Assembly (NCBI GenBank): GCA_002469605.1 | Contig: DKMV01000385.1 | Location: 526 to 9,059, forward strand | Direction: 5' to 3' | DNA length: 8,534 nt | Source: Leclercia sp. UBA7405 | GTDB lineage: Bacteria; Pseudomonadota; Gammaproteobacteria; Enterobacterales; Enterobacteriaceae | Shown: positions 1 to 6,626 of the stretch, in pieces | How the letters are laid out: each line of letters starts with the position of its first letter | Position numbering within the stretch: position 1 is the first letter of the stretch | Notes under the pieces: generated by a model | The model's input: the letters and a program-made list of their open reading frames with translations, nothing else | Database searches by the model: none | What the model was told of the DNA's origin: nothing | Program-made: the position numbers and the translations under genes

Positions 1-1
1 A

Positions 2-187
2 GATTTTCTGCCGGTCAGCGCCGCCGGGATCTTCCAGTCGAACCTTGGCAATGAAACCCAGGCGCGCAGCCACGGCAACGCCAGCCGGGATGCCTTTGAA
101 GCGGCGCTGGGCTGCCCGGTTCTGGACGAGTTCAGTCTGTATGAGGAAGCCGAAGCGCGCAGTAAACGGCGTTGCGGTTTGCTCTGA
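2..187 (+). CDS. ydcJ: C-terminal end of YdcJ/HglS-like 2-oxoadipate dioxygenase/decarboxylase (5' truncated by window)
   Basis: An open frame runs from the window edge (first complete codon at 2) to TGA at 185-187, giving the last 61 residues, beginning DFLPVSAAGIFQSNLGN. I assign it to the DUF1338/YdcJ family from this C-terminal segment and from synteny: in E. coli K-12, ydcJ lies directly upstream of opgD, and opgD is present 4.7 kb downstream here. Characterised family members (HglS of Pseudomonas putida) are metal-dependent enzymes of the vicinal-oxygen-chelate type that convert 2-oxoadipate to D-2-hydroxyglutarate in lysine catabolism; the enteric protein's role is less established. 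The catalytic part lies outside the window. No terminator is visible between this stop and the esterase start 42 nt later, so read-through is possible. The family assignment rests on a short tail and is moderately sure. Confidence 0.68.
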   Translation, partial: DFLPVSAAGIFQSNLGNETQARSHGNASRDAFEAALGCPVLDEFSLYEEAEARSKRRCGLL

Positions 188-229
188 ACAGGCTACTCTG
201 CTGGGGTGTTCTGATTGTTGAAGGTCAAT

Positions 230-1738
230 ATGGAAAACCCCGCTATTCCGGTAGTCACCACCCGCCAGGGGGCGCTCTCTGGCGCCACTGAGGACGATGT
301 TCATGTCTGGTACGGTATCCCCTATGCCACACCGCCCACAGGATCGCTGCGCTGGCGTTCGCCGCAGCCGGTCGCTGGCTGGGCGGGCGTGCGCCCGGCA
401 GTGGAGGTCTCCGCCTCCAGCTGGCAGAGCAGTGAATATTGCCAGCAGCTGGGCGGGGGCGATCCGGGGCGCTTCTCGGAAGATTGCCTCTATTTGAACG
501 TCTGGGCGCCGGTAAAGCGCACGGCACCGCTGCCGGTGATGGTCTGGCTGCACGGTGGGGGCTTTACCATCGGTGCAGGCGCCTTGCCACCGTACAATGG
601 CAGGGCGCTGGCCCGGCGCGGGGTCATAGTGGTGACGCTCAACTATCGCCTCGGGCATCTCGGCTTTTTTGCCCACCCGGCGCTGGAAGGGGAAGAGGAG
701 CGGGTAGTACATAACTTTGCCCTGCTGGATCAAATCGCCGCCCTGACCTGGGTGCGGGAGAATATTGCCGCCTTTGGCGGCGATGCTAACAAGGTAACGC
801 TGTTTGGCGAATCCGCCGGGGCGCGCAGCGTGATGTCGCTGCTGGCGTCTCCCCTGGCCGAGGGGCTGTTCCATAAAGCCATTATCCAGAGCGGCTATAC
901 CCTGCCGGATACCCCACGCAAGCAGGCGCTGAAGAAGGGTGTGGCGCTGGCGGCCCATTTCGGGCTGGAAAACGCCACCGCCGACGAGCTGCGGGCTATT
1001 CCGCCGGAGGCCTTCTGGCCGCTCGCCGCGCCGCTGAATATCGCTCCCGCGCCCATCGCGGGAGACTGTGTGCTGCCCGAGCCGGCGCTGGATCGCTTTT
1101 TTGCCGCCCGCCAGCATCCGATGCCGGTGATGATCGGCTCCAACAGCGACGAGGCCAGCGTGATGTCGGTCTTTGGCGTCGATCTGGTGGAGCAGGTCCA
1201 GAAGCTGCGCCGGGAGAGCCGCCTGGGACTCGGGCTGATTAAGCTCCTCTATCCTGGCGTCAAAGGGGATGAGGAGCTGGGCCGCCAGGTGTGCCGGGAT
1301 ATGGCCTTTACCACCCTCGGCTACGTGGTGATGCAGGCCCAGCAGCGGGTGGGATCACCCTGCTGGCGTTACTGGTTCGACTACGTAGCCGAAGCGGAGC
1401 ACGCTACCTACGTGAACGGGGCCTGGCACGGCAACGAGGTGCCTTACGTCTTTGATACGCTAACTCTGGCCGAACCCGCGCGCCGCTATGTTAACGAGCG
1501 GGATCTGGCGTTTTCGGCGCAGGTGGCAGACTACTGGGCGAGCTTTGCCCGCAATGCCAGCCAACAGTGCGATACCCTGGAGGGCCCGGTACGCTGGCCT
1601 GCCTGTGTAAAAGGGCGAGATGTTCTGCTGCGTATTGGAGTGAATAAACATGCAGGATTTAAGCTGGAAACCCGCTTTATGCGCGCCCGGCTGGCGCTGT
1701 TCAAGCGGGTGATGAAGCGCCACGTCAGCCTCGATTAA
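230..1738 (+). CDS. Type-B carboxylesterase (para-nitrobenzyl esterase-like)
   Basis: A 502-residue alpha/beta-hydrolase of the carboxylesterase type-B family, which cleaves carboxylic ester bonds; the natural substrate is unknown. The visible hallmarks are the oxyanion-hole motif HGGGF (His108-Phe112), the nucleophile elbow GESAG with Ser195, a likely acid Glu308 in SNSDEA, and a likely His400 in AWHGNEVPY. That completes a Ser/Glu/His triad at the usual spacing. Length (about 500) is normal. There is no signal peptide, so it should be cytoplasmic. I chose ATG 230 because GAAGG at 220-224 sits 5 nt upstream; TTG at 215 and 218 would extend the frame but lie upstream of or inside that ribosome site. 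It follows ydcJ by 42 nt with no obvious promoter, so it may ride on ydcJ transcription. Its last 14 bp overlap the converging LysR gene. It appears intact. E. coli K-12 has no equivalent at this locus, to my knowledge. Confidence 0.9.
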   Translation: MENPAIPVVTTRQGALSGATEDDVHVWYGIPYATPPTGSLRWRSPQPVAGWAGVRPAVEVSASSWQSSEYCQQLGGGDPGRFSEDCLYLNVWAPVKRTAPLPVMVWLHGGGFTIGAGALPPYNGRALARRGVIVVTLNYRLGHLGFFAHPALEGEEERVVHNFALLDQIAALTWVRENIAAFGGDANKVTLFGESAGARSVMSLLASPLAEGLFHKAIIQSGYTLPDTPRKQALKKGVALAAHFGLENATADELRAIPPEAFWPLAAPLNIAPAPIAGDCVLPEPALDRFFAARQHPMPVMIGSNSDEASVMSVFGVDLVEQVQKLRRESRLGLGLIKLLYPGVKGDEELGRQVCRDMAFTTLGYVVMQAQQRVGSPCWRYWFDYVAEAEHATYVNGAWHGNEVPYVFDTLTLAEPARRYVNERDLAFSAQVADYWASFARNASQQCDTLEGPVRWPACVKGRDVLLRIGVNKHAGFKLETRFMRARLALFKRVMKRHVSLD

Positions 1739-2567
1739 GCAGGCACCCGCGAAAGGCCGCCAGCGCGGCGGCTTTCTCTTTCGATCCCCTTAATACCAGG
1801 CGATAGCTGGCCCCGGTCTTCACGCTACTAGCATAAGGCCGCACCAGCCGCCCGGTGCGGATATCCTCTTCCACCAGCGTCTCATCCGCTATCGCCATTC
1901 CCAGCCCCTGGATCGCGGCGGTTATCGCCAGATCCATGGTGTCGAAGTGTTGATTTTTGTGCATGGCAGGCGCCGGCGCGGGCTGTTTCTCCAGCCACAG
2001 CGACCAGTCGGTGTTATCCCGGGTGGGATGCAGAAAGGTGAGGCGATCCGGCTCACAGCCCTGGCGAAGGGGGCTGACTACCGGGGTTAACGCCTCTTCA
2101 AATAGCAGGTCGCCCGCGCTGAGCTGGGTGCCGAAAACAATGGCCGCATCGTAGGATTCGGTTTTAAAGTTGACGCTATGGTCGATAGTGGTGGTCAGCG
2201 CAATTTGCAGCTCGGGCTGGTCGCGCTCCACCTCCAGCAGGCGTGGGATCAGCCAGCGCATGGCGCAGGTGGGTGCCTTCAGGCGCACCACCGTTTGCCG
2301 GGCGCGCGCCTGCTCGGCCACCGTCAGGAAATGTTCAAAGGAGGCGCGCAGATCCGGCAGCAGGGCGCTGCCCTGAGACGAGAGGCGCAGCCCGCGGGCG
2401 TGGCGTTCAAACAGTGGGAAACCAAACCAGCTCTCGAGGGCGGCGATTTTGCGGCTTACCGCGCCCTGGGTCAGGCAGAGCTCCACTGCCGCATGGGTCA
2501 GATTGAGGTGCCGGGCGGTGACCAGAAAAGCCTCGACGGCGTTAAGCGGAAAAGTACGGCGCGGCAT
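1725..2567 (-). CDS. LysR-type transcriptional regulator (GcvA-like subgroup)
   Basis: A 280-residue LysR-family regulator, slightly shorter than the usual 290-305. The N-terminus (FPLNAVEAFLVTARHLNLTH, then AAVELCLTQGAVSRKIAALE) is the canonical winged helix-turn-helix, about residues 8-66, with the following wing region FPLFERHARGLRLSSQG. The rest is the effector-binding domain (about residues 90-280), including the segment IQGLGMAIAD seen in this family. The start ATG (complement of 2565-2567) is preceded by a G-rich GGGGG element as a weak ribosome site. It is divergent from the aminotransferase gene across a 112-bp gap with inverted repeats, the usual arrangement for a LysR protein controlling the divergent unit and itself. 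The likely targets are therefore the aminotransferase and binding-protein genes, less likely the esterase. The effector cannot be read from sequence. The stop codon lies inside the esterase gene. Confidence 0.93.
   Translation of the reverse strand: MPRRTFPLNAVEAFLVTARHLNLTHAAVELCLTQGAVSRKIAALESWFGFPLFERHARGLRLSSQGSALLPDLRASFEHFLTVAEQARARQTVVRLKAPTCAMRWLIPRLLEVERDQPELQIALTTTIDHSVNFKTESYDAAIVFGTQLSAGDLLFEEALTPVVSPLRQGCEPDRLTFLHPTRDNTDWSLWLEKQPAPAPAMHKNQHFDTMDLAITAAIQGLGMAIADETLVEEDIRTGRLVRPYASSVKTGASYRLVLRGSKEKAAALAAFRGCLLNRG
1751..1781 (+). terminator. Possible terminator for the esterase, inside the LysR gene 3' end
   Basis: GCCGCC (1756-1761) pairs with GGCGGC (1767-1772) around a 5-nt loop. 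The stem extends by GAAA (1751-1754) against TTTC (1773-1776) with one bulged G. A pyrimidine-rich, T-containing tail follows (1773-1781), starting 12 bp after the esterase stop. The tail is interrupted by C, so termination may be partial. The same bases code for the alanine-rich C-terminus of the LysR protein, so the hairpin could be incidental. Confidence 0.35.
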
Positions 2568-2588
2568 ACGACCCCCAGCTATGTGTTT

Positions 2589-2622
2589 TTGTCATGGCTA
2601 TTATGACAACAATTCGATTGTC
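2589..2622. promoter_or_regulatory. Probable LysR operator: overlapping TTGTC/GACAA inverted repeats
   Basis: TTGTCAT (2589-2595) and ATGACAA (2603-2609) form a perfect 7-bp inverted repeat with a 7-bp spacer. A second dyad, ACAAT-TCG-ATTGT (2609-2621), shares a base with it, so the TTGTC half-site occurs three times (2589-2593, reversed at 2605-2609, and 2618-2622). Its place in the divergent gap between a LysR gene and its neighbour fits a recognition plus activation site arrangement. Binding by this particular regulator is inferred. Confidence 0.55.
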
Positions 2623-2629
2623 GCCACAA
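2600..2629 (-). promoter_or_regulatory. Candidate promoter of the LysR gene
   Basis: Read on the minus strand, TTGTGG (complement of 2624-2629) is followed after 18 bp by CATAAT (complement of 2600-2605), which is preceded by TGT as an extended -10 element. Transcription would start near 2593, about 25 nt before the LysR start codon. The -10 overlaps the inverted repeat at 2589-2609, which would suit autorepression. No equally good promoter is visible for the divergent aminotransferase gene, consistent with a gene that needs activation. Confidence 0.35.
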
Positions 2630-2679
2630 GCGGCTTCAGTTTGAATAGTTATGCAATATTCACGAGAAAGGGATGAAAG

Positions 2680-3849
2680 ATGACTCTGCGTACTCCGATA
2701 CAGGCCCGCTCTAAGTTGCCGGACGTCGGCACCACCATTTTTACCGTTATCGGCCAGCTCTCGGCGCAGCATAACGCCATTAACCTTTCTCAGGGGGCGC
2801 CGAACTTCTCCTGCGACCCGAAACTGATTGCCGGAGTTACCCGCGCCATGGAGGCGGACCATAACCAGTATGCCTCCATGACCGGTCTGGCCGCGCTGCG
2901 CGAGCGCATTGCCGATAAAATCGAAGGACTGTACGGCACCCGCTACGATCCGGCCAGCGAAGTGCTGGTCACCGCCAGCGCCAGCGAAGGGCTCTATTCC
3001 GCCATCGGCGGGCTGGTGCATCCGGGCGATGAAGTTATCTATTTTGAACCCTCTTTTGACAGCTATGCGCCTATTGTCCGCCTGCAGGGGGCGCAACCGG
3101 TAGCCATTAAGCTCGGGGTGCCCGACTTCGCCGTTAACTGGGATGAGGTGCGCGCCGCCATCACCCCGCGCACGCGGATGATCATCGTGAATACCCCGCA
3201 CAACCCGAGCGGGCAGGTCTTCTCCGCGGACGATCTGGCGCAGCTGGCGGCCATTACCCGCGATACCGACATTATTATTCTCTCCGACGAAGTCTATGAG
3301 CACGTGGTCTTCGACGGCGCCCCGCACCACGGCATGGCCACCCATCCGCAGCTGGCGGAGCGCAGCGTCATCGTCTCATCGTTTGGCAAAACCTATCACG
3401 TCACCGGCTGGCGGGTGGGCTACTGCGTGGCTCCGGCGGCGTTGATGGAGGAGATCTGCAAAGTGCATCAGTTTTTGATGTTCTCTGCCGATACCCCTAT
3501 GCAGTACGCCTTTGCCGAGCATATGGCCGATCCCCAGACCTGGCTTACCCTGGCGACCTTTTACCAGCGCAAGCGCGATTTGCTGGTGAGCCTGCTGGCG
3601 GACTCTCCGTTCCGCCTGCTGCCCAGCGCCGGGTCGTTCTTCGTGCTGGCGGATTACAGCCATTTCAGCGACGAGCGCGACAGCGACATGGTCAAACGGC
3701 TGATCGTCGACTGCGGAGTGGCGACTATTCCCCTGTCGGCGTTCTATACTGACGGCACGGATAACAAGCTGATTCGTCTCTCTTTTGCTAAAGATGAGGC
3801 CACGTTACGGGCAGGTGCGCAGGCGCTGTGCCAGGTTAAACCACGCTAA
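2680..3849 (+). CDS. PLP-dependent aminotransferase, YbdL-like (methionine aminotransferase family)
   Basis: A 389-residue fold-type I (class I/II) aminotransferase that resembles E. coli YbdL (386 aa, prefers methionine and aromatic amino acids) along its whole length, as far as I can align from memory. Visible key residues are the Schiff-base Lys237 in SSFGKTYHVTGW, cofactor-contacting Asn175 in NTPHNPSG, Asp203 and Tyr206 in SDEVYEH, and the carboxylate-binding Arg366 in LIRLSFAK. All are intact, so it should be active, transferring the amino group of an amino acid to a 2-oxoacid in the cytoplasm. The exact substrate is not determined. AAGGGA (2668-2673) lies 6 nt before ATG 2680 and fixes the start. 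It is the first gene of a two-gene unit with the binding protein downstream (11 nt gap) and is divergent from the LysR gene. Since true YbdL genes lie elsewhere in enterics, this is probably a paralogue, so I give no symbol. Confidence 0.92.
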   Translation: MTLRTPIQARSKLPDVGTTIFTVIGQLSAQHNAINLSQGAPNFSCDPKLIAGVTRAMEADHNQYASMTGLAALRERIADKIEGLYGTRYDPASEVLVTASASEGLYSAIGGLVHPGDEVIYFEPSFDSYAPIVRLQGAQPVAIKLGVPDFAVNWDEVRAAITPRTRMIIVNTPHNPSGQVFSADDLAQLAAITRDTDIIILSDEVYEHVVFDGAPHHGMATHPQLAERSVIVSSFGKTYHVTGWRVGYCVAPAALMEEICKVHQFLMFSADTPMQYAFAEHMADPQTWLTLATFYQRKRDLLVSLLADSPFRLLPSAGSFFVLADYSHFSDERDSDMVKRLIVDCGVATIPLSAFYTDGTDNKLIRLSFAKDEATLRAGAQALCQVKPR

Positions 3850-3860
3850 GGAGTTCCGCT

Positions 3861-4634
3861 ATGAAAATGAATGCGTTTGTCGTCGGCCTGGGATTGCTCT
3901 GTTCCTGCTCTGCCTTTGCCGCCACCGAGTTACGTTACGGCGTGGAGGCCGAATACCCGCCGTTTGAGAGCCGCAATGCCTCAGGTGACCTGGAAGGTTT
4001 TGATATCGATCTGGGTAAAGCCATCTGCGAAGCCGCCGCGCTCAAGTGCAGCTGGGTCGAAACCTCCTTTGATGCGCTGATCCCGGGGCTGATGGCGAAA
4101 AAATTCGACGCCATTAACTCGGCAATGAACATTACCGACAAGCGTCGCGAGAGCATTGACTTTACCCAGCCCATCTACCGTATCCCCTCCCAGCTGGTGG
4201 GCAAAAGCGGCACCGGCGTGGATGCTACTCCGGAGGGGCTGAAGGGCAAAACCATCGGCGTTTTACAGGGCTCTATTCAGGAAAATTACGCCAAAGAGCA
4301 CTGGGAGAAGCAGGGTGTCACCGTGGTGTCTTATAAAGATCAGAATATGGCATGGGGCGACCTGCTAAATGGCCGCATTGATGCTTCGCTGGTGATGTCG
4401 GCGGCCGGGCAGGCGGGTTTCCTTAGCAAGCCGCAGGGTAAAGGGTTCGGATTTATTGGTAAGCCCGTGTCTGACGACACTATCCTCGGAAGTGGTATTG
4501 GTTTTGGGCTGCGAAAAGGTGATGAAGCCACTAAAAAGCAGCTTGATGCCGCCATCGATAAAGTACGCGCTGATGGCACCATCGATAAGCTGGCCCAGAA
4601 GTACTTTCCGGGTATCGATGTTAGCGTAAAATAA
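3861..4634 (+). CDS. Periplasmic amino-acid-type solute-binding protein (HisJ/ArgT family 3), no cognate transporter in window
   Basis: A 257-residue ABC-importer substrate-binding protein. A Sec signal peptide (MKMN, then a hydrophobic core, ending SAFA) predicts cleavage after Ala20. The mature protein has the family signature (GDLEGFDIDLGKAIC) and the Cys56/Cys63 pair at the same spacing as the HisJ disulfide. AAGGAG (3848-3853) overlaps the aminotransferase stop and sits 7 nt before ATG 3861, so the two genes are almost certainly co-transcribed. Aligned from memory to HisJ, the carboxylate-clamping arginine is kept (Arg95). The ligand aspartate (HisJ Asp161) is Met179, Ser70 and Ser72 are Ala88 and Asn90, and Thr121 is Ile, while Gln122 is kept. 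The ligand may therefore not be an ordinary free alpha-amino acid. No permease or ATPase gene is adjacent. It must borrow another transporter or act as a stand-alone binder. Confidence 0.9.
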   Translation: MKMNAFVVGLGLLCSCSAFAATELRYGVEAEYPPFESRNASGDLEGFDIDLGKAICEAAALKCSWVETSFDALIPGLMAKKFDAINSAMNITDKRRESIDFTQPIYRIPSQLVGKSGTGVDATPEGLKGKTIGVLQGSIQENYAKEHWEKQGVTVVSYKDQNMAWGDLLNGRIDASLVMSAAGQAGFLSKPQGKGFGFIGKPVSDDTILGSGIGFGLRKGDEATKKQLDAAIDKVRADGTIDKLAQKYFPGIDVSVK

Positions 4635-4651
4635 AAATAGTGCGCCCTGCT

Positions 4652-4687
4652 GGCCCCTGCTGATGATGTCAGGCAGGGGCCTTTTTT
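4652..4687 (+). terminator. Strong intrinsic terminator of the aminotransferase/binding-protein operon
   Basis: GGCCCCTGC (4652-4660) pairs perfectly with GCAGGGGCC (4673-4681), with a partly paired TGA/TCA inner stem, followed directly by six T residues (4682-4687). It begins 17 nt after the binding-protein stop codon and separates this operon from opgD. Confidence 0.92.
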
Positions 4688-4751
4688 ATACGTATCTTTA
4701 CCTCCGTTTCAGGCTATTCCCCTCGACAGAAAATATTTCTCGCTTTGTACA

Positions 4752-4757
4752 TATAAT
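4752..4757 (+). promoter_or_regulatory. Candidate -10 element of the opgD promoter
   Basis: A perfect TATAAT occurs 128 bp before opgD and downstream of the previous operon's terminator. The best -35-like word, TCGACA (4723-4728), is 23 bp upstream, too far for a normal spacer; at 17 bp the sequence is GAAAAT, a poor match. Transcription would begin near 4764. The lack of a good -35 suggests an activated promoter or an alternative sigma factor. Confidence 0.42.
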
Positions 4758-4765
4758 CACCGCCT

Positions 4766-4888
4766 ATGAATTGGATTCTTAACCATTTTTGTTTAGGCTG
4801 TGCCCCTTTAATGATGTTCTTTCTTGCCGTTGTTTCGCCCGGCGCGAAATTCACCCACACGACCATAAGGACGTTTTTCCAGGCATGA
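4766..4888 (+). CDS. Possible 40-aa leader peptide or small membrane protein overlapping the opgD start
   Basis: An ATG-started frame of 40 codons begins [14 protein letters not shown] and continues through a hydrophobic stretch (MMFFLAVV, residues 16-23). Its TGA overlaps the opgD start codon as ATGA (4885-4888), a classic coupling arrangement. No Shine-Dalgarno sequence precedes it. If the TATAAT at 4752-4757 is the promoter, the transcript would start only a few bases before this ATG, so a leaderless message is conceivable. Against it: it is short, codons 34-35 are the rare pair ATA AGG, and the frame may be chance. I do not recognise the peptide. Confidence 0.28.
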   Translation: MNWILNHFCLGCAPLMMFFLAVVSPGAKFTHTTIRTFFQA

Positions 4889-6540
4889 ATCGCAGACGTT
4901 TTTTACAAGGCTCACTGGCGGTTGCTGCGCTGAGCGGTACATCCGGCCTCGCGGGGCTCTTCTCCCGCGCGGCAAACGCAGCAGAATCGGACATCGCCGA
5001 CGGCATGAGCCGTCGCTTCGATTTCTCAGTGTTGCAGTCTATGGCGCACGACCTGGCGCAGAAACCCTGGGGTGGGGCGCCGCGCGCGCTGCCAGAAACC
5101 CTGGCAAACCTTACGCCACAGGCCTACAACAGCATTCAGTACGATCCTAAGCACTCCCTGTGGAATAACGTTGAGAACCGCGAGCTGGATGTGCAGTTCT
5201 TCCACGTAGGGATGGGCTTCCGCCGCCGGGTGCGGATGTTCTCGCTGGATTCGGCCACCTCTCAGGCGCGTGAAATTCACTTCCGCCCTGAGCTGTTCAA
5301 TTATCACGACGCCGGGGTAGATACCCGCCAGTTGGAAGGGCAGAGCGATTTAGGCTTTGCCGGCTTCCGCGCCTTTAAAGCGCCGGAGCTGGCGCGCCGC
5401 GATATCGTCTCCTTCCTTGGCGCCAGCTACTTCCGCGCGGTTGACGATACCTACCAGTACGGGCTCTCCGCCCGTGGCCTGGCGATCGATACCTTTACCG
5501 ATACGCCGGAGGAGTTCCCGGACTTTACCTCCTTCTGGTTTGAGACCGTGAAGCCGGGCGACACCACCTTTACCGTCTATACGCTGCTCGACAGCCCGAG
5601 CGTCACCGGTGCCTATAAGTTCGTGATCCACTGCGAACAGAACCAGGTGATCATGGAGGTGGACAACCACATCTTCGTGCGCAAAGAGATCAAACAGCTC
5701 GGCATTGCGCCGATGACCAGCATGTTTGCCTGCGGTAACAACGAGCGGCGGATGTGCGACACCATTCACCCGCAGATCCACGACTCCGACCGGCTGGCCA
5801 TGTGGCGCGGCAACGGCGAGTGGGTCTGCCGCCCGCTGAATAACCCGCAGAAGCTGCAATTTAATGCCTTCCAGGACAAGAACCCGAAGGGCTTTGGCCT
5901 GCTGCAGCTCGATCGCGATTTCTCCCACTATCAGGACATCATGGGCTGGTACAACAAGCGCCCGAGCCTGTGGGTGGAGCCGCTGAATAAGTGGGGCAAA
6001 GGGGCGGTATCCCTGATGGAGATCCCGACGACGGGTGAAACCCTGGATAACGTGGTCTGCTTCTGGCAGCCGGAAAAACCGGTTAAAGCGGGCGACGAGC
6101 TGGAGTTCCAGTATCGTCTCTACTGGAGCGCGAAGCCGCCGGTCCGCTCGCCGCTGGCGAACGTCTTTGCCACCCGCACCGGCATGGGCGGCTTCCCGGA
6201 AGGCTGGGCGCCGGGCGAACACTTCCCGAAAGTGTGGGCGCGCCGCTTTGCCATCGACTTTATCGGCGGCGATCTGAAGGCGGCCGCACCTAAGGGGATC
6301 GAGCCGGTGATCACCCTCTCCAACGGTGAGGCGAAGCAGGTTGAGATCCTCTACGTCGAGCCTTTTGACGGCTACCGTATCCAGTTCGACTGGTATCCCA
6401 CCAACGACTCCATCGACCCGGTTGAAATGCGCATGTTCCTGCGCTGCCAGGGCGACGCCATCAGTGAAACCTGGCTCTATCAGTACTTCCCGCCAGCGCC
6501 GGACAAGCGTAACTACGTGGATGACCGCGTAATGCGCTAA
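4885..6540 (+). CDS. opgD: OpgD, periplasmic glucan (osmoregulated periplasmic glucan) enzyme, Tat-exported
   Basis: A 551-residue protein, the same length as E. coli OpgD and near-identical over long stretches (for example [11 protein letters not shown] and [12 protein letters not shown]). The N-terminus carries a twin-arginine signal, [10 protein letters not shown] with a hydrophobic core, and predicted cleavage after Ala32 (AANA/AES), so it is exported folded to the periplasm. OpgD shapes osmoregulated periplasmic glucans. The OpgG/OpgD family has been described as beta-1,2-glucanases (GH186), and the residues I recall as catalytic in E. coli OpgD, Asp300 and Asp388, are aspartates at the same positions here. 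ATG 4885 is chosen by length and Tat motif, although the ribosome site is poor (AAGGA at 4867-4871 is 13 nt away). The frame stays open upstream to a TTG at 4789, which is not needed. The odd initiation region may depend on the overlapping small frame. It looks intact. Confidence 0.97.
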   Translation: MNRRRFLQGSLAVAALSGTSGLAGLFSRAANAAESDIADGMSRRFDFSVLQSMAHDLAQKPWGGAPRALPETLANLTPQAYNSIQYDPKHSLWNNVENRELDVQFFHVGMGFRRRVRMFSLDSATSQAREIHFRPELFNYHDAGVDTRQLEGQSDLGFAGFRAFKAPELARRDIVSFLGASYFRAVDDTYQYGLSARGLAIDTFTDTPEEFPDFTSFWFETVKPGDTTFTVYTLLDSPSVTGAYKFVIHCEQNQVIMEVDNHIFVRKEIKQLGIAPMTSMFACGNNERRMCDTIHPQIHDSDRLAMWRGNGEWVCRPLNNPQKLQFNAFQDKNPKGFGLLQLDRDFSHYQDIMGWYNKRPSLWVEPLNKWGKGAVSLMEIPTTGETLDNVVCFWQPEKPVKAGDELEFQYRLYWSAKPPVRSPLANVFATRTGMGGFPEGWAPGEHFPKVWARRFAIDFIGGDLKAAAPKGIEPVITLSNGEAKQVEILYVEPFDGYRIQFDWYPTNDSIDPVEMRMFLRCQGDAISETWLYQYFPPAPDKRNYVDDRVMR

Positions 6541-6568
6541 AGAAGAGCGCGGGACGACCCGCGCTTCT
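6541..6568 (+). terminator. Hairpin directly after opgD, without a T tract
   Basis: GCGCGGG (6547-6553) pairs with CCCGCGC (6558-6564) around the loop ACGA, and AGAA (6541-6544) pairs with TTCT (6565-6568). It starts at the base after the opgD stop. No run of T follows, so it may protect the 3' end or cause a pause rather than terminate by itself. Confidence 0.4.
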
Positions 6569-6572
6569 GGCG

Positions 6573-6610
6573 CAAACTATCGCAAAATCATCATTTTTTG
6601 CGATAGTTTG
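6573..6610. promoter_or_regulatory. Operator 1 upstream of fic: 15-bp perfect inverted repeat
   Basis: CAAACTATCGCAAAA (6573-6587) and TTTTGCGATAGTTTG (6596-6610) are perfect reverse complements around TCATCATT. The core half-sites ACTATCGCAA (6576-6585) and TTGCGATAGT (6598-6607) are 12 bp apart, and the right half covers the putative -35 of fic. No T tract follows, so it is not a terminator. The same half-sites recur in a second palindrome closer to fic, which marks it as a protein-binding site. Confidence 0.72.
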
Positions 6611-6626
6611 TAGCAGGTGCTATAAC
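6598..6626 (+). promoter_or_regulatory. Promoter of fic (extended -10)
   Basis: TTGCGA (6598-6603) and TATAAC (6621-6626) are exactly 17 bp apart, with TGC directly before the -10 making it an extended -10 promoter. Transcription would start near 6633, giving a leader of about 27 nt. The -35 lies in the right half of operator 1 and the -10 runs into the left half of operator 2, so an operator-bound protein would block RNA polymerase. Confidence 0.62.

Noticed and set aside
215..229. TTG start codons 15 and 12 bp upstream of the esterase ATG
   Set aside because: The GAAGG ribosome site at 220-224 is positioned for ATG 230 and would lie inside the coding sequence if TTG 215 were used.
2542..3345. 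A 267-codon minus-strand frame across the aminotransferase and the LysR promoter
   Set aside because: It runs opposite the aminotransferase, through the divergent promoter region and into the LysR start, with shadow-like composition; both genes it conflicts with have full family motifs.
4789..4884. A 32-residue N-terminal extension of opgD from TTG 4789
   Set aside because: ATG 4885 gives the 551-residue length of E. coli OpgD and puts the twin-arginine motif at the extreme N-terminus, as expected for Tat export.
5350..6222. A 290-codon open frame on the minus strand opposite opgD
   Set aside because: It lies wholly antisense to the strongly conserved opgD coding sequence, has the low-complexity Arg/Ala/Val/Gly-rich make-up of a GC-rich shadow frame, and shows no recognisable domain.
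6573..6610. Reading the 15-bp inverted repeat as an opgD intrinsic terminator
   Set aside because: The T run is in the loop/right arm rather than after the stem, and the half-sites recur in a second palindrome with the same spacing, which favours an operator.
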